NCBI GenBank assembly: GCA_015492915.1
Contig: WGED01000705.1
Location: forward strand, 1-18,780
Length of the DNA stretch: 18,780 nt
Direction: 5' to 3'
DNA from: Cyclobacteriaceae bacterium
Lineage (GTDB): Bacteria; Bacteroidota; Bacteroidia; Cytophagales; Cyclobacteriaceae
Shown here: in pieces, positions 7,435-14,964 of the stretch
Layout: each line of letters opens with the position of its first letter
Numbering within the stretch: position 1 is the first letter of the stretch
Notes under the pieces: generated by a model
Told to the model about the DNA's origin: nothing
What the model saw: only the letters and a program-made list of their open reading frames with translations
Databases searched by the model: none
Made by a program: the position numbers and the translations under genes

Positions 7435-8682
7435 ATGAAAAAGGGTATCGCAATTTTATCAATCATCATTTCAATATTCGGCATTTATTCATGTGATCCG
7501 TCAGACAATAATGACCTGGACCAGACCCCTGAGCTGCGACCGATGACAGCCCAGGAAGAAGTGATTATTGAGTCTGCCAATGACTTTGCATTTGACATTT
7601 TTGCGAGGGTCAATGCCCTGCAACCGGACGACAATCTGTTTATCTCACCCCTGAGCATCAGCACGGCGCTCTCCATGACTGCCAACGGCGCAGCGGGAGA
7701 CACGTGGTCTGGCATCAAAAAAACACTGCACCTCGAGGATGTGAGTGATGACGAGATGAATGAGGCGTACAAAACGCTCGTCCCGTACCTGATGAATCTT
7801 GATCCGAAAGTGACGATTGACCTGACCAATTCAAACTGGTACAGGCAGGAATTCAACATCAGGGAAACATTCCGTAAAATATTACTCGAATATTATGGTG
7901 CGGAGATCAGGGCAGCGGATTTCAAAGATCCGGCTACCAAAGACCTCATAAATCAATGGATTGCCGATAAGACCAATGGCAAAATTAAAAATATGATCGA
8001 CCGGATCCCTCCCGATGCCATCATGTATCTGATCAACGCCATCTATTTCAAGGCTACCTGGCAATACCAATTTGAAAAAGACAAAACTAAATTACGCGAT
8101 TTCCATCTTGCTGACGGTAGCACTATCCAAACGGAAACCATGTACAGCAAGGGGATCACTGCATCATTTTATCAAAACAACGATCTGCAATTCATTGAAC
8201 TGCCTTACGGAAACGGACCTTTCGTTTTTACGATTATCCTCCCGGAAAATGCCTCTGAGTTGAACAATATCCTCAACAGTCTGGATGAACGCGATTTCAG
8301 TGAATTTATTCAGAATACCGACACATCATCATTTGAGATGTATTTGCCAAAGTTCAAAATCGAATACAAGATCGGCCTGAATGATATTTTGTCAGCAATG
8401 GGCATGGCACAGAGCTTTGGTGACCAGGCTGACTTTTCAAGACTTTTTGAAGAAGGCCTTGACTTATATATCAGCAGGGTACTGCATCAGTCATTCATCG
8501 AGGTGGATGAAGAAGGGACTGAGGCCGCCGCTGCCACGGTAGTTGAAGTGGGCGTCACTTCCGTCGGGCCGGGTACTCCGAAAGTGTTGAATATCGACAG
8601 GTCTTTCGCGTTCTTCATTCGCGAAAAAAATTCAAATGCCATACTTTTTGCAGGCAAAATCATGAATCCGTCGGCAAACTGA
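7435..8682 (+). CDS. Serpin lipoprotein with an inhibitory-type reactive loop
   Basis: The 415-residue protein starts at ATG 7435 behind an AGGAG sequence; an in-frame ATG at 7387 would place 16 charged residues before the signal peptide. Residues 1-20 form a lipoprotein signal ending in IYSC (C20), followed by an aspartate-rich stretch, so it is probably anchored in the outer membrane and perhaps surface-exposed. Serpin signatures are clear: FISPLSISTALSM near the N-terminus, NAIYFKATW in the strand 3A region, and a C-terminal SFAFFI...ILFAGKIMNP block. The reactive-loop hinge EEGTEAAAAT (359-368) has the small residues needed for loop insertion, so it should be a genuine suicide inhibitor of serine or cysteine proteases. 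By spacing from the hinge, P1-P1' falls at about T375-S376, suggesting elastase- or subtilisin-like targets. It ends in a terminator, and a second serpin follows. Confidence 0.95.
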   Translation: MKKGIAILSIIISIFGIYSCDPSDNNDLDQTPELRPMTAQEEVIIESANDFAFDIFARVNALQPDDNLFISPLSISTALSMTANGAAGDTWSGIKKTLHLEDVSDDEMNEAYKTLVPYLMNLDPKVTIDLTNSNWYRQEFNIRETFRKILLEYYGAEIRAADFKDPATKDLINQWIADKTNGKIKNMIDRIPPDAIMYLINAIYFKATWQYQFEKDKTKLRDFHLADGSTIQTETMYSKGITASFYQNNDLQFIELPYGNGPFVFTIILPENASELNNILNSLDERDFSEFIQNTDTSSFEMYLPKFKIEYKIGLNDILSAMGMAQSFGDQADFSRLFEEGLDLYISRVLHQSFIEVDEEGTEAAAATVVEVGVTSVGPGTPKVLNIDRSFAFFIREKNSNAILFAGKIMNPSAN

Positions 8683-8696
8683 CGGATTCTTTCCTT
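8664..8696 (+). terminator. Intrinsic terminator overlapping the first serpin stop codon
   Basis: GAATCCGTC (8664-8672) and GACGGATTC (8681-8689) form a perfect 9-base stem with an 8-base loop, followed by a T-rich run (TTTCCTT). The stop TGA (8680-8682) sits at the base of the second arm. It should separate the two serpin genes transcriptionally, at least in part. Confidence 0.75.
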
Positions 8697-8757
8697 GATT
8701 TTAAACCAAAACTTCACTATTTTGTCTTAGAATTGTTATATGATGAAATAGCTACGC

Positions 8758-9990
8758 GTGAATTCCAATTTTTCGCATCGGTCGATTTTCCGCCTTTTAT
8801 TCCCACTGGCAATAATTGCACTCCTCCTTTCGGGCTGCGATAAGGAGTTATCGGAAGTCAGTGAAAGCAAAGTGATGAGGAAAATTTCACCGGAAGAAGC
8901 GCAACTGATCCGGTCCACCAACGAACTCGCCGTCAACTTGCTCAAAGCGGAATCGGCCCTTGAAAAAAACACTATTTTTTCACCGTTAAGTATCGGCATG
9001 GCCCTCGGCATGATCAGCAATGGCGTCGCTGATCAACAGCGGTGGAAAATAGAGGAACTCACAGGCATGCCTGCCACGGATGTGAACGAGATCAACAAAA
9101 CTTTCAATCAATTGATTTCATTTTTCCAACTCAACCAGGGACAGATGGATGTGCGTTACGCCAATTCTATCTGGTTTGCCTTCGGTAATGATGTAGCTGA
9201 AGATTTTCGGTCAAAAGTCATGGCTTACTACGATGCGGAGGTCAGTGAATTGAATTTCACAAAGCACCTGGCAGCAGAGCACATTGCCAAATGGACATCT
9301 TACAAAACGGATGGACTGTTCAACAAACTTTCCGTTTATATCCCCAAAAAGAAAAATGAAGTGCTGATTGTCAATGCATTCGGTCTGGAAACCACGTGGG
9401 CACAACCGACCCTCACCTTCCGTTCGGAGGGCCTTTTCAAAACGAAAAGCGCAAAAACGAAAAAAATCCATACCCTGAACTGGGATGGGGCCAATGCAAA
9501 ATGGGCGGATGATGGCGATATGACATTGCTGGAAATACCAATGAATAATGACCTATTTTATCTCTCTGTTATCGTCCCGAATGAAGACATGGCTTTTCGT
9601 GAATTTTTATCTTCTTTTACCATAGAAGACTATCACGCAATGATTGATGGCGCAATTGACCTTAAAGCCAATATCACCATTCCCGAAGTAAAACTTTCAG
9701 GTGAAGTTTCCTTCAGCCGCGCTCTTGCCGGAATGGGATTATCAGATCTTTTCACTCAATCTGCCGGACTGCAAAAAGTCTTCCTTAATCCCGAAGTACG
9801 CCTTTCTGATATCCGGCATCTGGCAAGGATTTCTTTCCCGGAGTCCCTGCAAACAGAAAACAAAAGAAATTCATTCGCGAACCAAAAGTTGCAAACCATT
9901 TCAGTCGGAAATTCCTATATTTTCTTTATCCGCGACCGTCACACCCGTACAATCCTCTTTGCCGGATTTGTCACCGATCCCTCCTCATAA
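8758..9990 (+). CDS. Divergent serpin-like lipoprotein, probably non-inhibitory
   Basis: The 410-residue protein starts at GTG 8758, the only sensible start: an in-frame TAG lies at 8749 and the codons just before the GTG are not start codons. Residues 1-27 are a lipoprotein signal with lipobox LSGC (C27), then the charged DKE. The serpin fold is recognisable from IFSPLSIGMALGMISNG near the N-terminus, YANSIWFAF in the middle and the C-terminal IFFIRDR...ILFAGFVTDP block. Key serpin positions have drifted: the strand 3A motif reads NAFGLETTW, and the hinge is SLQTENKRNS (363-372), with bulky and charged residues where small ones are required. It therefore probably cannot insert its loop to trap a protease. 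It is likely a diverged duplicate of the upstream serpin. No Shine-Dalgarno is visible. Confidence 0.9.
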   Translation: MNSNFSHRSIFRLLFPLAIIALLLSGCDKELSEVSESKVMRKISPEEAQLIRSTNELAVNLLKAESALEKNTIFSPLSIGMALGMISNGVADQQRWKIEELTGMPATDVNEINKTFNQLISFFQLNQGQMDVRYANSIWFAFGNDVAEDFRSKVMAYYDAEVSELNFTKHLAAEHIAKWTSYKTDGLFNKLSVYIPKKKNEVLIVNAFGLETTWAQPTLTFRSEGLFKTKSAKTKKIHTLNWDGANAKWADDGDMTLLEIPMNNDLFYLSVIVPNEDMAFREFLSSFTIEDYHAMIDGAIDLKANITIPEVKLSGEVSFSRALAGMGLSDLFTQSAGLQKVFLNPEVRLSDIRHLARISFPESLQTENKRNSFANQKLQTISVGNSYIFFIRDRHTRTILFAGFVTDPSS

Positions 9991-10021
9991 AGTAGCTTTA
10001 CGATTCAAAAACAATGCTTAT

Positions 10022-10053
10022 TTTTGTGGCAGAAATGCATTGGAGTTAACTTG
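10022..10053 (+). promoter_or_regulatory. Candidate promoter for the NAD(P)HX repair gene
   Basis: TTTTG (10022-10026) is followed after 20 bases by TAACTTG (10047-10053), one base short of the TAnnTTTG consensus. A start near 10060 would give a leader of about 20 bases before ATG 10080. Confidence 0.35.
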
Positions 10054-10079
10054 CCCTGGTACCTAAACACTGTAAAAAA

Positions 10080-11579
10080 ATGAAGATCCTGACAGCAGAA
10101 CAGATACGACAAGCAGATCAATATACGATTGAGCACGAGCCCATAAAATCCATTGACCTGATGGAGCGGGCCAGCAGAGCGTTCGTTAATTGGTTTGAGG
10201 ATAACTTTGAGCACCGAAGGGTTTTTATATTCTGCGGAACAGGCAACAATGGGGGCGACGGACTTGCTATCTCACGCATGTTGAATTACAACAACTGGGA
10301 TGTGATGCCCATCACCATCCATAGCTCAGGCAATCAATCAAATGATTTCAAGATAAACTATCTGACGCTTACCGAAGCACGGGAAGTACCGAATATTGAA
10401 GAACCCTCCGACATACAATTTGACATTGGAGAAGAGGATATCGTGATAGATGCTATTTTCGGTTCGGGCCTGGCCAGGCCCGTCAAAGGCATCTACGCCA
10501 AAGTCATTGATTTCATCAATAAATGTGGAGCCACGGTAGTCTCAGTTGATATTCCATCGGGTTTATTCTGTGACAGCCCTTCCAAAGAAGGCGCGATCGT
10601 TAAAGCCGATCAGGTAGTTTCTTTTCAACTCCCCAAGCTGGCCTTTATGATGCCGGAAAACGGCGAATATGTAAAATCCTGGACTGTCGTGGATATCGGC
10701 CTGCATCCCGAATTTCTTGAAAAGGCCGAAACTCCATACCATTATCTGGGAAAAGAAATGGTGCGGGAAATGCTAAAAGCAAGAGGTAAATTTCAGCATA
10801 AAATCCATTTCGGCCGCGATCTCATTATTGCCGGCGGATGGGGTAAGATGGGCGCCGCCGTGTTGTGCACGCGAGCCTGCATGACAACAGGAGCCGGGCT
10901 GGTAACGGCCCACATCCCATCGGGTGGATATACCGTGATGCAGACAGCCAACCCCGAGGTAATGGTAACTACAGATCCAGGTAAAAAGCACCTGACGTCC
11001 CTGCCCGATATCACCGATTACACCACTATCGGCATAGGCCCGGGCATAGGCAAACACATCGATACTTATGAGGTAGTTTCACAACTTTTAACAAATTTCA
11101 AAAAACCAATTGTCGTCGACGCCGATGCCATCAACATCCTCGCAGATGAGCAAAGCCTGATGGAACAATTGCCGAAAGGATCAGTCCTCACACCGCACCC
11201 GGGTGAATTTAAAAGAATGACCGGATTCTGGGAAGACGATTACGAACGACTCGAACAGCAGATTGCCATTTCAAAAAAATTCAAGATATTCCTCGTCCTC
11301 AAAGGTGCCCACACGGCAATCTCAACCCCCGCGGGGAAGGTTTTCTTTAACTCTACCGGCAATCCCGGCATGGCGACCGGCGGCAGCGGCGATGTACTCA
11401 CAGGCATCATTACCTCCCTTCTGGGACAGGGCTATTCACCTGAAGAGTCGGCTTTACTGGGCACTTATCTGCACGGGCTTGCCGGCGATATCGGCACTGA
11501 TTATCTCGGACAGGAGTGTCTTACAGCAAACGATATCATCGATTTCCTGCCCCAGGCATTCACCGAATTGAGAGATTGA
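10080..11579 (+). CDS. nnrDE: Bifunctional NAD(P)HX epimerase / ADP-dependent NAD(P)HX dehydratase
   Basis: The 499-residue protein is the fused YjeF type that repairs hydrated NADH and NADPH. The N-terminal epimerase domain (about 1-220) shows GTGNNGGDG (53-61), DAIFGSGLARP and VSVDIPSG. The C-terminal dehydratase domain, a ribokinase-like fold (about 235-495), shows GIGPGIG, VVDADAIN, LTPHPGEFKRM and GNPGMATGGSGD (427-438) with the likely catalytic aspartate D438. The epimerase interconverts R and S forms, and the dehydratase restores NAD(P)H using ADP. The order and length are those of the usual fusion. It is a single gene with its own leader, facing the convergent ppc gene 41 bases away. 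Confidence 0.95.
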   Translation: MKILTAEQIRQADQYTIEHEPIKSIDLMERASRAFVNWFEDNFEHRRVFIFCGTGNNGGDGLAISRMLNYNNWDVMPITIHSSGNQSNDFKINYLTLTEAREVPNIEEPSDIQFDIGEEDIVIDAIFGSGLARPVKGIYAKVIDFINKCGATVVSVDIPSGLFCDSPSKEGAIVKADQVVSFQLPKLAFMMPENGEYVKSWTVVDIGLHPEFLEKAETPYHYLGKEMVREMLKARGKFQHKIHFGRDLIIAGGWGKMGAAVLCTRACMTTGAGLVTAHIPSGGYTVMQTANPEVMVTTDPGKKHLTSLPDITDYTTIGIGPGIGKHIDTYEVVSQLLTNFKKPIVVDADAINILADEQSLMEQLPKGSVLTPHPGEFKRMTGFWEDDYERLEQQIAISKKFKIFLVLKGAHTAISTPAGKVFFNSTGNPGMATGGSGDVLTGIITSLLGQGYSPEESALLGTYLHGLAGDIGTDYLGQECLTANDIIDFLPQAFTELRD

Positions 11580-11584
11580 GAATG

Positions 11585-11607
11585 ATCAGGTGTTTTCTCT
11601 TCCTGAT
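11585..11607. terminator. Possible bidirectional hairpin between convergent genes
   Basis: ATCAGG (11585-11590) pairs with CCTGAT (11602-11607) across an 11-base T-rich loop. The outer TGA/TCA can extend the stem past a small bulge. It sits midway in the 41-base gap between two convergent genes, but neither side has a clear T tract, so the termination role is tentative. Confidence 0.35.
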
Positions 11608-11620
11608 AATCAACGGGATG

Positions 11621-14167
11621 TTAAACAGAATTGCGGCTCGCATTGATATTGCCATACAATGAGCGCTTCACGATTTTTTCATAGCTTGTCCTTAAAGGAG
11701 AATCATGTTCGATTTTCTGAAGAGCGTACTGCTGAATAATCAGCAACGGTAATACGATCCTCTCCCTGATATCGATCGAACTTCTTGAGATCGGTTCTTC
11801 TTCCATCAGATGCTCATATCCGGATATGAGCAATACCATCTCCCTGGACAACTTATACTCATCATACAATATATTCCAGAATTTCCCGTATTTTTTGTCG
11901 CCCGACATATACATGGTCAATTCAAAATAACATTTTGACAATGACATCATGCTATTGAGAATAAGTGCTTTAAAGAACCGGACCTCTTTGAACAACTGCT
12001 TCAATTCCTCCAGCTTGCCTTCTTGCACCAAAGTCTTTATGGCAGTACCAATGCCAAAATATCCCGGAACATTTTGTTTTAACTGGCTCCACGAACCAAC
12101 GAAAGGTATTGCCCTGAGATCTTTAAATTCAAGCCCGGCCTTATTGCCCCTTTTGGCAGGTCTGCTGCCGATCTTGGCTTCATTGTAATATTTAAGCGTA
12201 CTCTTGTTTTCCAAATATGGTATAAACATCTCATGGTTTTTGAGTGCATCGTATTTTTCAAAACTTATCTGGGCCAGCCTTTCAAGAATTTCTCTCGATT
12301 TGCCGGGTATCACATTTTTCTCTCTCAAAAAACCATGAAAAAGCCCCGCCGTCAGTAATTGTTCGCAATTATGAATGAATTGATCCTTTGTGCCATACAT
12401 GCTCGAAATCGTCTGGCCCTGAATAGTGAGTTGTAAAGCGTTATTGGCAATCAAATCACTTTGCGAAGCATAGAAGCGATGAGTCTTGCCCCCTCCCCGT
12501 GCCGGTGGGCCTCCACGGCCATCAAAGAAAATCACCCTAACGTCATGCCGGTTGCACAAAACGGACAGTGTTTCCTTCGTTTTGAATATCGACCAGTTTG
12601 CCCGCAGAAAGCCTCCGTCTTTTGTTCCATCCGAAAAGCCCAGCATGATGGTCTGAGTATTATTTCTCTGCCTGATGTGGTTTCTGTATTTTGCCATGCC
12701 AAAAAGTTCGTCCATAACTCTTTCAGCATTTTCCATAGCGGTCATTGACTCAAACAAAGGGATAACGTCCATAGGCAATCTGCCCGTAGGCCAGCAGCAC
12801 CATCTAAGCAAGCTATACACGAACAATACCGAAAAGATATCCTCAGAATTGCTGATGATATATCTGTTGCAGCCTTCTTCCCCGTTCTTTTGCTGAATGT
12901 GAGCGAGTTGGGAAATTGTCCTGATGGTGTCACTGACCAATTCATCATCATAATCACCGGCATTTACCCTGAAATCCTCATTTAACAAAATTGAGATCAA
13001 TTCCTCCCTTTCCAACTCCTCAATGGTCTGTGATATCCGCTTTTCCTTTTTGAGAATTTCCTCAACTACCTGCTTGTGAACCGCATGGTTTTGCCTGATA
13101 TCGAGTGAGGCAAAATGTGTTTTGAAAATTTTTACTTTGTCAATCAGGTTTTCAATATCCCTGATGTACAGGCCATTGTAATTTTTTATGACCAATTCCC
13201 TGATTTGGAGCAAGGGACTAAGGATATCGTCAGATTTCAAAGTCTTGCCGTAATCAAACATAGAGGCGTAAAGTCTTTCCTTTAAGCCGGCAATAATACT
13301 TTCAACCGCTTTAAAAGTCAGTTTCCTTTCAAGGCTTTTGACATCACCGTAATAACATTTCATCAGGTTGGTGCGCAACTCGTCTGCAACAGCCATTGTT
13401 ACTGTGGAGGTAACATAAGGATTACCATCCCTGTCACCGCCCGGCCAAAAGCCAAACTGCACGATATCCGGATTATCAAAATTCCAATTCTGAATATTCT
13501 TTTTGATCCCGGCATACAATTCTATAACAGCATCATAGTACACATTTCTAAGGAAATAAATAATATTTTTTGCCTCATCGAGCGGCGTCGGTTTTTTAGA
13601 GTTGATCAGGGAGGTCATGCCGAGCTGTTGCAAGGTGATATCTATCTCATTGATGTCACTTTTGATAATCAGGGACTTTAGCTTATCCAGGATATCCAGC
13701 ACGGAAGGGGGATAAAACTGGGTAGGATGCGCCGTAAGAACTATCCTCACACTAAATGAAGACAATTTTGCGAGTAATTCATCATCATCTTTCCGGTTTT
13801 TAACAACATTGATATATTCCTTTAACGAGAGGTAATCATCGTATTTAAGCAACTGTGGAAATGCGGCATCCTCCACGCTGTCGTAAAGCACTACCTGACG
13901 CTCTACGTATTGGATGACCCTAAACATAAAATCGATCCTGTCATTTTCGGATATCAGGTCGGTGTGCCTCCTGAAGAAATCATCCAGTATCTTCACAGGG
14001 TCTTTTCCCTCATTGAGTCCCTGGCCGGCCACATGTTGCAGCAAAGGGATCAGCATACCGGTATTGCTGATCTTTTGAAATGGCAGGTTTAAGAACAAGC
14101 TGTTGAAAACATTGAACTTTTTCGTGATCAGCTTTTCGAATTCCTTTTCTTTAATTGACATTTTCAT
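11621..14167 (-). CDS. ppc: Phosphoenolpyruvate carboxylase
   Basis: This 848-residue cytoplasmic enzyme forms oxaloacetate from PEP and bicarbonate to refill the TCA cycle. Recognisable blocks are VLTAHPTQ (catalytic H147), FWPGGDRDGNP (241-250), IMLGFSDGTKDGG (about 507-519), the loop FFDGRGGPPARGGG (547-560) and GSRPAKRG later. The loop arginines R551 and R557 have the same spacing as E. coli R581 and R587. D549, however, stands where E. coli has H579. I recall the same FDGRGG form in other Bacteroidota PEPCs, so this is probably lineage-specific rather than damage. The C-terminus reads NINASRNSV, a variant of the usual AGMRNTG end. The length is close to the family norm (about 850-950). 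A second ATG two codons downstream is an alternative start. Confidence 0.96.
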   Translation of the reverse strand: MKMSIKEKEFEKLITKKFNVFNSLFLNLPFQKISNTGMLIPLLQHVAGQGLNEGKDPVKILDDFFRRHTDLISENDRIDFMFRVIQYVERQVVLYDSVEDAAFPQLLKYDDYLSLKEYINVVKNRKDDDELLAKLSSFSVRIVLTAHPTQFYPPSVLDILDKLKSLIIKSDINEIDITLQQLGMTSLINSKKPTPLDEAKNIIYFLRNVYYDAVIELYAGIKKNIQNWNFDNPDIVQFGFWPGGDRDGNPYVTSTVTMAVADELRTNLMKCYYGDVKSLERKLTFKAVESIIAGLKERLYASMFDYGKTLKSDDILSPLLQIRELVIKNYNGLYIRDIENLIDKVKIFKTHFASLDIRQNHAVHKQVVEEILKKEKRISQTIEELEREELISILLNEDFRVNAGDYDDELVSDTIRTISQLAHIQQKNGEEGCNRYIISNSEDIFSVLFVYSLLRWCCWPTGRLPMDVIPLFESMTAMENAERVMDELFGMAKYRNHIRQRNNTQTIMLGFSDGTKDGGFLRANWSIFKTKETLSVLCNRHDVRVIFFDGRGGPPARGGGKTHRFYASQSDLIANNALQLTIQGQTISSMYGTKDQFIHNCEQLLTAGLFHGFLREKNVIPGKSREILERLAQISFEKYDALKNHEMFIPYLENKSTLKYYNEAKIGSRPAKRGNKAGLEFKDLRAIPFVGSWSQLKQNVPGYFGIGTAIKTLVQEGKLEELKQLFKEVRFFKALILNSMMSLSKCYFELTMYMSGDKKYGKFWNILYDEYKLSREMVLLISGYEHLMEEEPISRSSIDIRERIVLPLLIIQQYALQKIEHDSPLRTSYEKIVKRSLYGNINASRNSV

Positions 14168-14281
14168 GATCTCAGACTGTTATGCATACGCCAACCCTTT
14201 ACCTATAAAATATGCAGTTAGAGGAAAATTAATTTATGCCCGGCCCCACACCAAGTCCCGCAGATTTTTCCCGTTACCTGT

Positions 14282-14311
14282 CGAAACTAATACTATTTCA
14301 CCCTTTTCAAA
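14282..14311 (-). promoter_or_regulatory. Candidate promoter for ppc
   Basis: On the minus strand, TTTG (14311-14308) is followed after 18 bases by TAGTTTCG (14289-14282), one mismatch from TAnnTTTG. It lies about 115 bases before the ppc start codon, so the leader would be long. Confidence 0.35.
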
Positions 14312-14343
14312 GCCGTCAATGTGAGGATTGAAGATATTTATCA

Positions 14344-14359
14344 GTTATAAAATTATAAC
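14344..14359. repeat. Perfect AT-rich inverted repeat in the gap upstream of ppc
   Basis: GTTATAA (14344-14350), AA, TTATAAC (14353-14359). The 7-base arms are nearly contiguous, which fits a dimeric repressor site better than an RNA hairpin. It lies about 30 bases upstream of the candidate ppc -33 element and 85 bases past the Nudix stop. Confidence 0.5.
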
Positions 14360-14444
14360 ATCAGATCATATTTCCCTACGGCTTTTTTCACATTTGGCGT
14401 CAGTACGGATTCACCCCACTTTATAAGCTGTCCATGTAAAATGA

Positions 14445-14879
14445 TCAAATTTTCATGGAGTCTCTGAAATCCGTGATAATCTCATCATGATCAAAGGCAA
14501 GGGGAGGCAGCTTATCAAGAGAAAACCAGGCTGCTTCAGCGGCATCGTCGCCAGCCTTTGTTTTTTGGCCTTTAGCTACAAATCCGTAATACACCACAGA
14601 TATCGTTCTGCCACGTGGATCACGTCCCGGACGCCCGTATGTTCGGAATTGCTTCAAATCAATATCCCGGAGTCCTGTCTCCTCCTGAAGTTCGCGCAAG
14701 GCAGCCTCGGGTAAATCCTCGTCAATTTCTACAAAGCCTCCGGGCAAAGCCCATTTACCGGCATAAGGATCGTGTTTGCGGCGGATAAGCAAAATCTTCG
14801 GATCATTGCCGGTAGTCACCAATATGCAGTCGGTGGTGACGGCCGGCATCGGATAATCATAAGTATATTGCTTTTTCAT
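14445..14879 (-). CDS. Nudix hydrolase, ADP-ribose pyrophosphatase-like
   Basis: The 144-residue protein carries a perfect Nudix box, Gx5Ex7REUxEExGU, at residues 48-70 (G48, E54, R62, E63, E66, E67, G69). It should bind Mg2+ and hydrolyse a nucleoside diphosphate linked to another moiety. The segment YGRPGRDPRGR after the box is typical of the ADP-ribose/NUDT-type subgroup that also includes NrtR N-terminal domains. There is no DNA-binding C-terminal domain here, so it is an enzyme rather than a regulator. The true substrate cannot be decided from the sequence. It starts 85 bases after the ABC transporter stop on the same strand and may be read from the same transcript. Confidence 0.93.
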   Translation of the reverse strand: MKKQYTYDYPMPAVTTDCILVTTGNDPKILLIRRKHDPYAGKWALPGGFVEIDEDLPEAALRELQEETGLRDIDLKQFRTYGRPGRDPRGRTISVVYYGFVAKGQKTKAGDDAAEAAWFSLDKLPPLAFDHDEIITDFRDSMKI

Positions 14880-14964
14880 GTTATTTCTTCTGATAGTGGT
14901 TTGAATAAGCGGAAGGATTCAGCTTTTCATTTAAATAACCTGACCACATCCCAACGCACCTGTC

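Noticed and set aside
8683..9990. Second serpin as a pseudogene
   Set aside because: The frame is intact from signal peptide to C-terminal block, with no stop or frameshift, so it is a diverged gene rather than a broken one.
11621..14167. PEP carboxylase inactivated by the H-to-D change
   Set aside because: The other catalytic blocks and both loop arginines are intact, and the same variant is remembered from other members of the phylum.
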